The notes under the pieces: model-generated
What the model saw: the letters and a program-made list of their open reading frames with translations, nothing else
Told to the model about the DNA's origin: nothing
Databases searched by the model: none
Assembly (NCBI RefSeq): GCF_014270035.1
Contig: NZ_JACNEP010000002.1
Location: 248,001-312,000 of the forward strand
Reading direction: 5' to 3'
Length of the DNA: 64,000 nt
Source of the DNA: Neptunicella marina
GTDB lineage: Bacteria; Pseudomonadota; Gammaproteobacteria; Enterobacterales; Alteromonadaceae
Program-made: the position numbers and the translations under genes
Shown here: in pieces, positions 1 to 8,645 of the stretch
Position numbering within the stretch: position 1 is the first letter of the stretch
Layout of the letters: each line of letters starts with the position of its first letter

Positions 1-609
1 ATATAATAACTCCTTTACTCTAACGAGTTCGTTATTAAGATTCAGTTCATCGAGTAGAGCAATAATTAGTTTACTATCACTGTCATCAATAGTTCTTGTT
101 TTAATCTCAGCCGTTAGTTTGTTGTAATAAGTAATGGTTTTCTCAGTTTCATCACTTTTAATTGTTGAAATAATAAGCAAAACCAAACTATTGAAAGCAT
201 ATTTTGAAACATTAATTAACAGCGGGGCAAAGGCTACAACAGAAATATAGTCTTTGATCTCAAATGCAGCTCGTATCAACAAATATCTGTCTTTACATGT
301 ATTAAGTGAACTGTCAAGTTCAAGTATTTTTGCTAAATATATTACAGACTTATCAAGTAAATTTAGCTTCTCATATGCAAATGCAATATTCTGATAGATT
401 CTTATTTTATCTTTCGGATCATTACTTTTAGCCAGCAAACCTTCAAGTTTTAATAAAGCAAGTTTCGTTTTATTCAAATGCAGTAAACAAACAGATTCCA
501 ATTCTAAAACGCGATAATCTTGCTCTTTGATTTTTTTGACCGCTGCTAAAGCTTTATTATATTTCCCCTGTAAATAAAGCGACTTAGCCTGTTCATACTT
601 TAAGCTCAT
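1..609 (-). CDS. TPR-like protein, C-terminus beyond the left edge
   Basis: The reading frame is open from an ATG at 609 to the window edge, giving 203 residues and no stop. It begins MSLKYEQAKSLYLQGKY and continues as amphipathic helix pairs with the A/L/Y spacing typical of tetratricopeptide repeats (for example around IYQNIAFAYEKLN). The start at 609 is preferred over an in-frame ATG at 624 because a TTAGAGG ribosome site lies 5-6 bases before it. It follows the TPR-sulfotransferase gene by 44 bases on the same strand, so the two are probably cotranscribed. By analogy with that neighbour, the missing part may be a sulfotransferase domain, but this is inference; only the repeat region is visible. 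Confidence 0.6.
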   Translation of the reverse strand, partial: MSLKYEQAKSLYLQGKYNKALAAVKKIKEQDYRVLELESVCLLHLNKTKLALLKLEGLLAKSNDPKDKIRIYQNIAFAYEKLNLLDKSVIYLAKILELDSSLNTCKDRYLLIRAAFEIKDYISVVAFAPLLINVSKYAFNSLVLLIISTIKSDETEKTITYYNKLTAEIKTRTIDDSDSKLIIALLDELNLNNELVRVKELLY

Positions 610-653
610 CAAATCCTCTAACATGGTTGTGGTTGATAATCACAATCTTCTAG

Positions 654-2399
654 CTACATAGAATTTTCAATTGACTCTTCTATTTGATAAGTTGAATAAC
701 CAAAGTATTCAATATGGTGTTTCACTTCGTGCCAATATGGTGCAATATAATTGACGTGTTTTTCCCAATTGAAACTCCTATTGCTATATATCCCTTTTTT
801 AACTTGGTTAATCGAAGGCGTTGTAATGATTTTTTTCTGAGATTTTTGACTATACTGCATAATCTCGTCTCGCTGCATTTCAATACCAAGAAACTCAAAT
901 ATTTGACCTATTTGCTCTTCGAAATTTTGCGTCAGCTGTTCATAAAACACCCTATGTTCATTCCATTGCCATTGCTGCCTGTAAATCATGTAATTATCAA
1001 ATACATCACGATATCTAACAAAACTTGATTCCCAATCTGTAAAATAAGCGAGGTTGCGCCTAAAATGAAAATTTTGTTGAAAACAGCTAATAATACAGTC
1101 TAGTGGATGTCGTATAGCGAGTAATATTCTGGCGTCAGGAAAAAGCATTAGTATTAAAGGTAATTTCATTAACAACTGAGGATTTTTATCCAGTACAACC
1201 TCATAATCAGACAACTCACTGTCACCTAAATACTTGCTAATATTGTCTACATAATGCTGTCTTAGCTCATCCAAATAATCATCTGACAGCTTAGGCAAAT
1301 CTTCTGGATATTGATAACCATCTTTAATTATTTTATCAATAACCGCATCTATTGTTACTTTTTCCCCTAAAGCAAAAACTTGACTATGAGAGTCCAATAC
1401 ATGCTCTAAAAGTGTGGTACCTGAACGAGGAAAACCAACTAGAAAACACAATTTAAAAGAAAAAGGCTTTGAAGGACCCCTTTGAGGAATACTTCCAAGC
1501 TTTCTCAATTTGGGTAAATAATCTCTACTCTTCCAATTATCAGGGAAAGTACTTGCCATTTGATTATTCATCTGTTCAAAACAACTAAATGCATTATCGA
1601 TATCATCCAGTGCTAAATAGGACTTTCCTTTCAAACTCAGGAAACCGAGCTTCAAATGGAATGTGTCTATATGTTGAGGCTCTATTTTTTGTAAAATAGT
1701 GAGCGTTTTAGAAGCATCACCCGATTTAAATACACTACGTGCACGCATGTACAAAATAAACGAATTATTCACTCCCCGACTTGAAGCAACTCTCAACAAT
1801 GGCTCAATATCATCATCCAAAAATAACTCGCACCTATCTATTAGTAGTTTTAAATCATCTACATTTAATTGTTCGATGTGACCTTGCATCAACCTTAAAT
1901 GATGCTGAACAAAAGAAAAGTCAGATAATGTAACACCAATAGCTATGAGGTTTTTTAATGACCTAACGGTATATGGTTTATAAACCATTAGTTTTTTATA
2001 AAGGTTAATAGCCTTTTTATTCTCGCCAGTTTCCAGATAACAGTTAGCCAGTAACCATTTAATCTTGATAGCCTTTTCAGACCTAATTCGCTCCAAGCCG
2101 AATAATAAATATTCAACTGCTAGTTCGAAACGATTTATCTTCCGAAAAGCGTGATAAATATTTTGACAAACAAAATCTAACGTAGCTTCACTGTTGGCAT
2201 ACTGTATCAATTCATTTAATTGACTATTACCAAATGATATGTTGTTTAATTCAATGTGACATAATGCTTCTGCAATAAGTGAATAGTATGTTTTAGTCGA
2301 TTTATTAGCATTTAGCTTTTTCACTGACGTTAAAGCTTGTTTCGCTTTATTCGACTCTAATAATTTAAAGACCTTTACTAGCTTTGTATTTTGCTCCAT
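654..2399 (-). CDS. TPR-domain sulfotransferase
   Basis: The protein has 581 residues. The first ~300 are helical tetratricopeptide-like repeats. A sulfotransferase domain follows: the 5'-phosphosulfate-binding loop is GFPRSGTTLLEHVLDSH at about 320-336, and the 3'-phosphate-binding segment is AIRHPLDCIISCFQQ at about 427-441. The family transfers sulfate from PAPS to a sugar or a protein tyrosine; the acceptor cannot be read from sequence. There is no signal peptide or membrane segment, so a cytoplasmic enzyme is likely. It lies 11 bases after the stop of the secreted-protein gene at 2411-3817 and is probably translated from the same message. A second sulfotransferase-like gene lies at 23497-24744. 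The family call is secure, the substrate unknown. Confidence 0.85.
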   Translation of the reverse strand: MEQNTKLVKVFKLLESNKAKQALTSVKKLNANKSTKTYYSLIAEALCHIELNNISFGNSQLNELIQYANSEATLDFVCQNIYHAFRKINRFELAVEYLLFGLERIRSEKAIKIKWLLANCYLETGENKKAINLYKKLMVYKPYTVRSLKNLIAIGVTLSDFSFVQHHLRLMQGHIEQLNVDDLKLLIDRCELFLDDDIEPLLRVASSRGVNNSFILYMRARSVFKSGDASKTLTILQKIEPQHIDTFHLKLGFLSLKGKSYLALDDIDNAFSCFEQMNNQMASTFPDNWKSRDYLPKLRKLGSIPQRGPSKPFSFKLCFLVGFPRSGTTLLEHVLDSHSQVFALGEKVTIDAVIDKIIKDGYQYPEDLPKLSDDYLDELRQHYVDNISKYLGDSELSDYEVVLDKNPQLLMKLPLILMLFPDARILLAIRHPLDCIISCFQQNFHFRRNLAYFTDWESSFVRYRDVFDNYMIYRQQWQWNEHRVFYEQLTQNFEEQIGQIFEFLGIEMQRDEIMQYSQKSQKKIITTPSINQVKKGIYSNRSFNWEKHVNYIAPYWHEVKHHIEYFGYSTYQIEESIENSM

Positions 2400-2410
2400 A
2401 AATCAATGAC

Positions 2411-3817
2411 CTAATTATCCTTTACAACAATATGCTCTGTCGGAGGAACTCCAGAATTCGATACAGACAATAACTGAGAAGAAACAGCCAAATTTTTCGC
2501 TTTTGTATCAAAAAAGAATCGTGCGCTGGCACGTTTAACTTCACCTTCTATTTCAACTAAATCAGTTGTATTAAGCTTTAGCGTCGTTTTAGCTGGAATT
2601 ATTCCGTTTGCCGCGTCTTTTAAATTTAAACTAATCACTTTTCCACTCTCAGCTATAAATTGAGTAGAATAAGCAACTGGATAGCCAGCATAATTTACAA
2701 TATAGATTTTCTGTTTATAGTCAGAAAATGTGGTTATAAAAGGTAAGTCCGCTGTTGCAGCATCATAGCTAATAGCTCCTAACAATCCTTTACCTAAACT
2801 CCCACCAAAATCTAAATAATATTCAGATGGTTCTATTACTTGCGTGTTACTGGATGCTTCTATACAAAACACAGGATGATCGATTAATTCATCAATACTG
2901 GTAAGAACTGAATTTTCATTGGAGAAACTCAACAGTTCAATTGCTGCTCCACTACAATCATCATCCTCATTTAAACTAGCAGTAATACTGGAAAAATCGC
3001 CGCTTATACTTACTGACTTTAAATCTGTTTTAACCCCTGGAATGATTTTCCGATAATCAGAAATTGCATTAGATGTTGACGGCAGTAAAGTGTTAACAGC
3101 AACCAATTGGTCAAATCTTATTTTTCCAACTGATGCTAATGTTTCGCTAGCATCACCTAATTTGAACGTGCTGGGAGATCTAAATGTCGCAGAGAATCTT
3201 AGAAAGTTGTTATCAAAACCAGAATAATGCTGAAAAGATTGTATAAATTTATTACCTGCAGCTCTAATAAACTGGCTTAAAACAGCATTTTTTCTGTACA
3301 GGTAGCCAAGATGATTTACTGCTGCATCAGCCGTATCATAGAGCGTATACTGAATTTCCAGCGGTGTACCAATATCATCCCAATTAAATGAGGTTGTATC
3401 AAAAAGTAATTCTGTATCAGCTCCGACACTTGGGGTTGCAGAAAGCTCAATAATAACAAACGAATCACCAACGCCGCCCCCTGCTACTAAAGTTGATTTA
3501 TAGTTTGCACTAATTTCGACGCCGGAACTTGGAAAAGCACTGTTAAAAGTACCATTAATAATATCAAGCCGTGCATAACGGAAGTCAGAAGAAAGACCAA
3601 ACCCCACCTCTACTTCCAGATTTAAAGTGTCAGAATTACTGGAGATTACCAGTTGCCCTTTGTTGTTATAGTCATTACTAGTTATAGATTCGACAGCGTA
3701 ATTCAAAGTCTGACTTGTTGAAAGATTAAACTTCGCAACTGCATGATTACTTACCCCCCAAAAAAAACTTAGTAATAAGAAGAGCGTAAAGTACTGTTTA
3801 TTATTCATCAACATCAT
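2411..3817 (-). CDS. Secreted S-layer-like protein, divergent paralogue
   Basis: The protein has 468 residues with an N-terminal signal peptide (hydrophobic FTLFLLLSFFWGV, then cleavage near HAVA/K). It is plainly homologous to the 4065-5510 product. Both have an R/K-Y-x-R-x-D-x-x-N-G block, a GGGVGDSF versus GGVGESYA block, a LPFITTFSDYKQKIYIVN versus VPYLTTYSGYNQRLYIVN block, and a C-terminal TTDLVEIEG versus ATDLVTISG block. Unlike its neighbour it has cysteines (C-S-G and FCIEAS) and lacks the C-terminal heptad tail. It lies after a strong terminator, so it probably has its own, weaker expression or depends on read-through. No catalytic motif is seen. A minor S-layer subunit, a cap, or an assembly partner are all possible; this is inference. 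Confidence 0.6.
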   Translation of the reverse strand: MMLMNNKQYFTLFLLLSFFWGVSNHAVAKFNLSTSQTLNYAVESITSNDYNNKGQLVISSNSDTLNLEVEVGFGLSSDFRYARLDIINGTFNSAFPSSGVEISANYKSTLVAGGGVGDSFVIIELSATPSVGADTELLFDTTSFNWDDIGTPLEIQYTLYDTADAAVNHLGYLYRKNAVLSQFIRAAGNKFIQSFQHYSGFDNNFLRFSATFRSPSTFKLGDASETLASVGKIRFDQLVAVNTLLPSTSNAISDYRKIIPGVKTDLKSVSISGDFSSITASLNEDDDCSGAAIELLSFSNENSVLTSIDELIDHPVFCIEASSNTQVIEPSEYYLDFGGSLGKGLLGAISYDAATADLPFITTFSDYKQKIYIVNYAGYPVAYSTQFIAESGKVISLNLKDAANGIIPAKTTLKLNTTDLVEIEGEVKRASARFFFDTKAKNLAVSSQLLSVSNSGVPPTEHIVVKDN

Positions 3818-3986
3818 AAATACAGGCCTTAACTATTTTTATCCAACCAAATACTTTTCATACATAAAAATACTAAGTAGGTATGAATATATCTGAGTGT
3901 CTCCGGTCAGACTAATTACCAAAGCTCTACGAACAAAAATAAGAGCTATCATACGAAAATTTTATAAAAAGAAGGTGGATTTACCA

Positions 3987-4016
3987 ATAAAAAACCCCCC
4001 AATTAAGGGGGGTTTT
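3987..4016 (-). terminator. Rho-independent terminator of the S-layer-like gene
   Basis: A perfect 10-bp stem (AAAACCCCCC at 3991-4000 and GGGGGGTTTT at 4007-4016) with a 6-base loop is followed on the minus strand by a T run. It starts about 50 bases beyond the stop of the gene at 4065-5510. The stem is rich enough to separate this gene's transcript from the paralogue downstream. It would also work moderately in the other direction. Confidence 0.85.
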
Positions 4017-4064
4017 GTAAATACAAAATTTAAGTAGAAAATTCTACATTAAACTAAGTAAGGA

Positions 4065-5510
4065 TTACAATGTATCAACTTTTGTTTTGATAGCATCAGT
4101 AGTTGTCTTAAGAGTGTCAACTGTTGAATTAATGGATTCAACGCTAGAGTTAACATCACCGTACAGAGCAACAGTATCAGTTGTACCAGTAGACTTGTTA
4201 ACAGTCTGAGAAGTAGCAACTACACTAGTACCCTGAGCTTCAATTTCAATAGTAGCTGAGGTACGAGTTGCACCACTGATGGTAACTAAATCAGTTGCTT
4301 TAATCGCAACCATTTCACCTGCTGGCACAACACCACTAGCTTGAGTGCCGGCAGTGGTAGTTACACCATCTTCAGACTTAAAGCTGGTAGAGTATGCTGC
4401 ATCCTGAGAACCAGTGTTAACAATATATAAACGCTGGTTGTAACCAGAGTAAGTTGTTAAATAAGGAACCTGAATAGTAGTTGTATCGTATACGATAGAA
4501 CCAGAACCTTCAGTAAAAGTACCGATAGCATTAACTGGGTTAGCAACACCAGTTACAGCAACACCAGATAATTTAACGGTATAACTACCTTTAAGTGCAG
4601 CATCTACTTCTGCGTCTACGTCAGTAGTAGAAACTACTAAGTCCTGAGCGCCATAAGCGACTTCAACAGTACCATCATCATTCAGAGTGGCGCTAGTTCC
4701 ATCAAATTCACCGTCTTCATCATAACCCCAGCTCGCACCACCAAAAGTAAACTCACCAAACGAGAAGTCACCAGAGAAAGTTAACTTAGCAGAACCAGTA
4801 GCCAAATCAGTATCATCAAAAGATGCTGTAGTATCCGGCATTACATAAGTATCATCTGTATCATCAAGATCAGCGATATCGATACTGTTTAAAGTGGTAG
4901 AAGCTGAACCATTGAATTTTTTGAATTCATCAGCAACAGTAGCAGTTACTTTTTGAGCATCTCCGAAAGTACCAGTTAAAGCAGACTTGATAGTAGCAAT
5001 CACACCGTCAGATTTAGCCAAACCGTTAGTTGTATTATCAATGGCTTGCTGAGCAGTTTCAAACAACTTGTAAGTCGCAGACAAAGTCTTGTTGTTCTCC
5101 ATTGCGTAAGTTGCAGTCAGGGTCATAGTATCTCCCTGAGCAACATCACCTGCATCTGCAGCGAACTCAAAAATTGCATAAGACTCACCAACACCACCCG
5201 CAGAAACAGACGTTACATTTGCATTAACGCCATCAGCCAAACTAGTAATGGTAAGGAATTCACCGTTAGTCAAATCTACACGAACATACTTTGAAGTACC
5301 TTTCGCGATAGAGAAACCCGCCTTAGTGGTAACGATTTGAAGAGGCGCACCAGTCAGTTTTACCAAACCGTTCGCATCTAAATCACCTGAAGCAACAGAT
5401 TCTGCAGCAACAATAAAGCTACCAGTATCCGCATCTAAATCAACCGCAGCTTGTGCGTTCATTGTAAAAGCAGCTGCGATAGTAGCCGCTAAAATCTTTT
5501 TATTTAACAT
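4065..5510 (-). CDS. Candidate S-layer protein (Slr4-like), secreted, acidic
   Basis: From the ATG at 5510 the protein has 481 residues: a classic signal peptide (MLNKKILAATIAAAFTMNAQA, cleavage before AVDLD) and a mature part that is Asp/Thr/Ala/Ser/Gly-rich, cysteine-free, beta-like and acidic. A TTG 15 bases upstream also opens the frame, but AGGAG lies 6 bases before the ATG, which decides the start. Residues 455-481 form a short heptad-like tail (VESINSTVDTLKTTTDAIKT). The features that suggest S-layer function are the size, composition, structured leader, tight terminator and adjacent type II secretion genes, as recalled for Slr4 of Pseudoalteromonas tunicata. No SLH or RTX motif is present. 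An abundant outer-surface protein is well supported; its identity as Slr4 needs an alignment. Confidence 0.55.
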   Translation of the reverse strand: MLNKKILAATIAAAFTMNAQAAVDLDADTGSFIVAAESVASGDLDANGLVKLTGAPLQIVTTKAGFSIAKGTSKYVRVDLTNGEFLTITSLADGVNANVTSVSAGGVGESYAIFEFAADAGDVAQGDTMTLTATYAMENNKTLSATYKLFETAQQAIDNTTNGLAKSDGVIATIKSALTGTFGDAQKVTATVADEFKKFNGSASTTLNSIDIADLDDTDDTYVMPDTTASFDDTDLATGSAKLTFSGDFSFGEFTFGGASWGYDEDGEFDGTSATLNDDGTVEVAYGAQDLVVSTTDVDAEVDAALKGSYTVKLSGVAVTGVANPVNAIGTFTEGSGSIVYDTTTIQVPYLTTYSGYNQRLYIVNTGSQDAAYSTSFKSEDGVTTTAGTQASGVVPAGEMVAIKATDLVTISGATRTSATIEIEAQGTSVVATSQTVNKSTGTTDTVALYGDVNSSVESINSTVDTLKTTTDAIKTKVDTL

Positions 5511-5894
5511 TCCAGTCTCCTGCAAGAGTAACTATAGTTTTTTGTATCATGGCACTAGGCCACCAAGTCCTTGGTGACAAAACACCAGATGACTTATAAT
5601 AAGCTACAACAGTCAGTTGTAGTAATCAACTCTATATTAATAGATTTTATCAGAATTAACACAAACTTAACTGTTAATTCGACAGGTCAAGTTTTAACAC
5701 GCTAATTTTGATGAGGCAACTATAGATGAGATATTGCTCCCAGACAATCAGATTATTGCAAAAAGTTGCCTTTTTTCAGGCTTTTAGACTCTGTTTTGAC
5801 TGGTAAAGATTAAACTCAGGTATATCTGGCAATAACTAAATAATTACAATTTAAGTTGCAGGCTATAAATCTCGACAATAAACACTTGAAGAAT
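5511..5894 (-). promoter_or_regulatory. Promoter and structured 5' leader of the S-layer-like gene
   Basis: This gene-free stretch of 384 bases lies between gspK and the S-layer-like gene. On the minus strand it contains an extended -10 candidate, TGATAAAAT (5652-5644), which would give a leader of about 125 bases. The leader holds two perfect hairpins: CTACAAC/GTTGTAG with a 5-base loop (5604-5622) and CACCAAG/CTTGGTG with a 2-base centre (5561-5576). The ribosome site AGGAG follows. Long, folded leaders are typical of stable mRNAs for abundant surface proteins. A weak GCCT/AGGC stem near 5768-5781 may end the gsp transcript. The promoter assignment is by eye. Confidence 0.4.
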
Positions 5895-6830
5895 TCAATG
5901 ATAAACAGTGACTGGCTTTGCCGTATCGTTTCCTATTTTGATCCTTAATTTATATATTTGATTCTTTGTTTCGAATCTTAGCTGATACCAATAGCCTCCA
6001 AGTACGGACAAATACGTGTCCACTTCTGAGTTGAACGATGGCTCAGCGAATGTCGCATCACTTAGTGTTGTAAACCACTTATTTGTATTTCTTAATTGAC
6101 TAATTTTTTGCTGACTCTGCGGCCACAATATTTGCCAAAGTTTTAATGGAACAGCGTTCAAATTAATCATTGCTGTACGCCGTAAACTACAAAAATTCGT
6201 GATATCCGGATGAGAATTTAGTAGTCGCGGCCAATTCAATACCGCGTATAGCTCTTGGCATTTTTGCAATAAAAAATTTGGGGGTTCGGGGAAGCTAAGC
6301 TTTTCATATTCTTTTTTTTCTGCACCTGAGGGTTGTCGCCAATTGTCCGCGTCGGCATAATCGATCAAGCTATTAGTGAGCCGAATTTGACTAAAGTTAT
6401 CTTCTTTGTAGGCCGTTAGTAATTTTTTAATCCAATAATTATCTGATGTGTTAAACGGAATTAAGCCTGATTCATTTTGTATACTAAAGCTAATGCCATT
6501 TTCAGTGTACATGAAACCATCTGTTCGCAATTCATCACCAATGATATCGACTAAAAAAAGCCCATCATCATCAACCTTAGTGCCGTTTACATTTGTCCCC
6601 TGACTAACTCCCGCAACCGTAATTCTTTGTGTTGCCAATAAATAGGAAAGCTCACTTAGTTTGTTTTCTATTTTTACTTTTTCGTCAAATATGTTCTGCG
6701 CCTCAAATGCAAGAGCTAAACGTTTCGACATTGCGACTGAAGCTACTGACATTAAAATTGTCATAATTATCGCTATTATAAGTACAACTAATAGTGCCGC
6801 ACCTTTTGGTTGATTTGGTTTACTCAACAT
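5895..6830 (-). CDS. gspK: Type II secretion minor pseudopilin GspK
   Basis: The protein has 311 residues, normal for GspK. The N-terminus, KGAALLVVLIIAIIMTILMS, is a pseudopilin-type leader and hydrophobic helix. As usual for K, it lacks the Glu at +5 found in other pseudopilins. The large globular domain follows, with a FNTSDN and NLNAVPLKLW pattern resembling the helical insert of T2SSK proteins. GspK caps the pseudopilus tip together with I and J. It starts just after the gspJ stop and is the last gene of the minus-strand gsp arm. Confidence 0.85.
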   Translation of the reverse strand: MLSKPNQPKGAALLVVLIIAIIMTILMSVASVAMSKRLALAFEAQNIFDEKVKIENKLSELSYLLATQRITVAGVSQGTNVNGTKVDDDGLFLVDIIGDELRTDGFMYTENGISFSIQNESGLIPFNTSDNYWIKKLLTAYKEDNFSQIRLTNSLIDYADADNWRQPSGAEKKEYEKLSFPEPPNFLLQKCQELYAVLNWPRLLNSHPDITNFCSLRRTAMINLNAVPLKLWQILWPQSQQKISQLRNTNKWFTTLSDATFAEPSFNSEVDTYLSVLGGYWYQLRFETKNQIYKLRIKIGNDTAKPVTVYH

Positions 6831-6832
6831 TA

Positions 6833-7411
6833 TTAAAACTCATACTCACCAAATAAAGGCAACTCTACTGGTATATCTGCATCAACAGGTCGCCCAACGT
6901 TCGCCTGTAACCAAATTTGATCGCCAGCAACAATTCGAATCGCTTTGGGCAGTAGTCCGCCAGATGGACTAAATTCACTTAACCACGCGCCATCCACAAA
7001 ATAAAAAAAGTAAGGTTGCTGTTTAAAATAGGCAACAGTGATGTACTCAGCATCATTATAACTTTTAAACTGCAACTCCCATTGGCGACTGTTCGCCATT
7101 ATCTGCCAGGTCATAGCCTGTGGTAGATGCAAATGTTCACTGGGGACATTTGCACTAACAAAACTAAATTTCGCTTGGTTTCCACTAAACAATGATGTTT
7201 CCGGATGATACAGCACTGCCCCCTGCACACTAGTGTTAAACCATACTTTAGGAAGCTGTACAGAAGAAAACATTAAATCGCGCGCCCCTAATCGATCAAA
7301 ATTACGCCATGTATTTGATAATCCCTGAGTCATAAGAACAGTTGTTAGAGAAAGGATCACTAATACAACTAACATCTCAATTAATGTAAAAGCCTTGGGC
7401 ATTTTAGTCAT
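6833..7411 (-). CDS. gspJ: Type II secretion minor pseudopilin GspJ
   Basis: The frame is open upstream to 7555, but that extension overlaps gspI and has no leader character. The ATG at 7411 gives MTKMPKAFTLIEMLVVLVIL, a short basic leader followed by the type IV prepilin helix with Glu at +5, and a protein of 192 residues; the ATG at 7402 is also possible. The residue before the cleavage site is Ala, not the usual Gly. The rest is the beta-rich globular domain of GspJ. It lies 22 bases downstream of gspI and directly upstream of gspK, in the normal H-I-J-K order. Confidence 0.8.
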   Translation of the reverse strand: MTKMPKAFTLIEMLVVLVILSLTTVLMTQGLSNTWRNFDRLGARDLMFSSVQLPKVWFNTSVQGAVLYHPETSLFSGNQAKFSFVSANVPSEHLHLPQAMTWQIMANSRQWELQFKSYNDAEYITVAYFKQQPYFFYFVDGAWLSEFSPSGGLLPKAIRIVAGDQIWLQANVGRPVDADIPVELPLFGEYEF

Positions 7412-7433
7412 ATCAATGCTGTACCAAAAATGA

Positions 7434-7856
7434 TTAAGGTGTGGGTGGTTCGACATAAGTTGGATCGCGCCACTGGGTTGTGAGTTGAACATCAAACACT
7501 TTAATGACACTGTCATTCTTTTGAATAACGGCGTGAACGCCAACCAATGCAACAATCCATGCTAATTGACGTCTAAATGAATTTGTGTCAGAACGTTTAA
7601 TAATTGAAGACGTCCAATTTATGGTATACGTATCAATCACATATTGACCTGAATTATCTTTTGATAAATCTTCAAGCATCAATCGATTTTTAAATTGCTC
7701 AAATATCTGTGGTAAGGCTAAGTTGTTTTCAATGCTATTAGTAGAAGTTACCGCAGCGCCATACCACCCCCATACGGCAGTATATATCAGTGACAATATA
7801 ACAAGCGCCACCATGGCCTCAAGAAGTGAAAATCCTCGGCTAATGTAATTGAGCAC
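7434..7856 (-). CDS. gspI: Type II secretion minor pseudopilin GspI
   Basis: The protein has 140 residues. The leader MLNYISRG is followed by FSLLEAMVALVILSLIY, the diagnostic I-type pseudopilin sequence with Gly at -1, Phe at +1 and Glu at +5. The start codon is GTG, preceded by TGAG seven bases upstream. The gene overlaps the end of gspH by 17 bases, which implies translational coupling. GspI nucleates the tip complex with J and K. Confidence 0.85.
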   Translation of the reverse strand: MLNYISRGFSLLEAMVALVILSLIYTAVWGWYGAAVTSTNSIENNLALPQIFEQFKNRLMLEDLSKDNSGQYVIDTYTINWTSSIIKRSDTNSFRRQLAWIVALVGVHAVIQKNDSVIKVFDVQLTTQWRDPTYVEPPTP

Positions 7857-8226
7857 GCTCTAGCTCACAAAATGGAGAATTAATATTGTACAAGTGTTTT
7901 ACACCATTGTTACTAAGCTTGAGTTGGCCTCGGTGACAATATCCATTAGAGTCGATAATAATAGGTTGTTCAATTTCTAACTCGATGCCCTGTAAATTGA
8001 GATCTGCGGCACTGGATATAACAATTGATTTTCCTGAATTAGCAGCCTTAATGGGCAACATGGCAAATCCAGCTGACAGGGATAACTCCTGCGAAGACAA
8101 TTCACGAGATTTCAACCATGCATCCATGCCTGGAATAACAAGTGCGCTAATCAGACCGAGTAAAACCAGCGTCACCAAAAGCTCAATCATACTAAAACCG
8201 GTGTAGCGCTTATAAGTTCGGCACAT
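7840..8226 (-). CDS. gspH: Type II secretion minor pseudopilin GspH
   Basis: The best start is the ATG at 8226, giving MCRTYKRYTG then FSMIELLVTLVLLGLI, a normal prepilin leader; upstream in-frame GTG/ATG codons would give an overlong leader. The product is 128 residues with a short C-terminal domain containing two cysteines (GYC and PFCE) that could form a disulfide. It overlaps gspG by 17 bases and gspI by 17 bases. Assignment as H rests on its position after gspG and its size; its sequence is weakly conserved, as is usual for this subunit. Confidence 0.75.
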   Translation of the reverse strand: MCRTYKRYTGFSMIELLVTLVLLGLISALVIPGMDAWLKSRELSSQELSLSAGFAMLPIKAANSGKSIVISSAADLNLQGIELEIEQPIIIDSNGYCHRGQLKLSNNGVKHLYNINSPFCELERAQLH

Positions 8227-8629
8227 ATCCAACATCAGCGTTATTGTCATCTCCTCCAGCAACGCCGTCAGCACCGTAGCTGTATAAATAAAAGCCCTGT
8301 TCTGCTACAGAATCCCTTCTATATTGATAGTCATTATTCCAGGGATCTTTAGGAATTGATTCATCTAAATAAGGGCCACGCCAGTAATCGCCAGCATCAC
8401 TAGGTTTTGTTCTCAAGTCTTGTAAAGCATTAGGATATCGCCCCATATCAAGACGATATGTTTGTAAAACCATTTTAAACATTTTAATTTGTGTTTCGGC
8501 CGTCCTAACTTTCGAATCATCAACCTTACCAAAAAACTGTGGGCCAACCAGGCCTGCTAATAATCCTAAAATAACTAAAACGACCAATAATTCAATCATT
8601 GAAAAACCACGTTGTTTTGTAGGTTTCAT
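8210..8629 (-). CDS. gspG: Type II secretion major pseudopilin GspG
   Basis: The protein has 139 residues: MKPTKQRG leader, then FSMIELLVVLVILGLLAGLV. The rest matches the GspG family well: a long N-terminal helix, the MGRYPNALQDL segment, WRGPYLDESIPKDPW, and a C-terminal YSYGADGVAGGDDN loop with the Asp residues that bind calcium in this family. A strong AGAGGAAAT ribosome site precedes the ATG. This subunit polymerises into the pseudopilus driven by GspE and GspF. Confidence 0.95.
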   Translation of the reverse strand: MKPTKQRGFSMIELLVVLVILGLLAGLVGPQFFGKVDDSKVRTAETQIKMFKMVLQTYRLDMGRYPNALQDLRTKPSDAGDYWRGPYLDESIPKDPWNNDYQYRRDSVAEQGFYLYSYGADGVAGGDDNNADVGYVPNL

Positions 8630-8645
8630 ATTTCCTCTTTTATTT

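Noticed and set aside
4065-5510. SLH, RTX or autotransporter signature in the S-layer-like protein
   Set aside because: No SLH triplet, no GGxGxD nonapeptides and no C-terminal beta-barrel pattern are present.
7412-7555. N-terminal extension of gspJ into gspI
   Set aside because: It would place about 50 unrelated residues before a prepilin leader, which must be short and basic.
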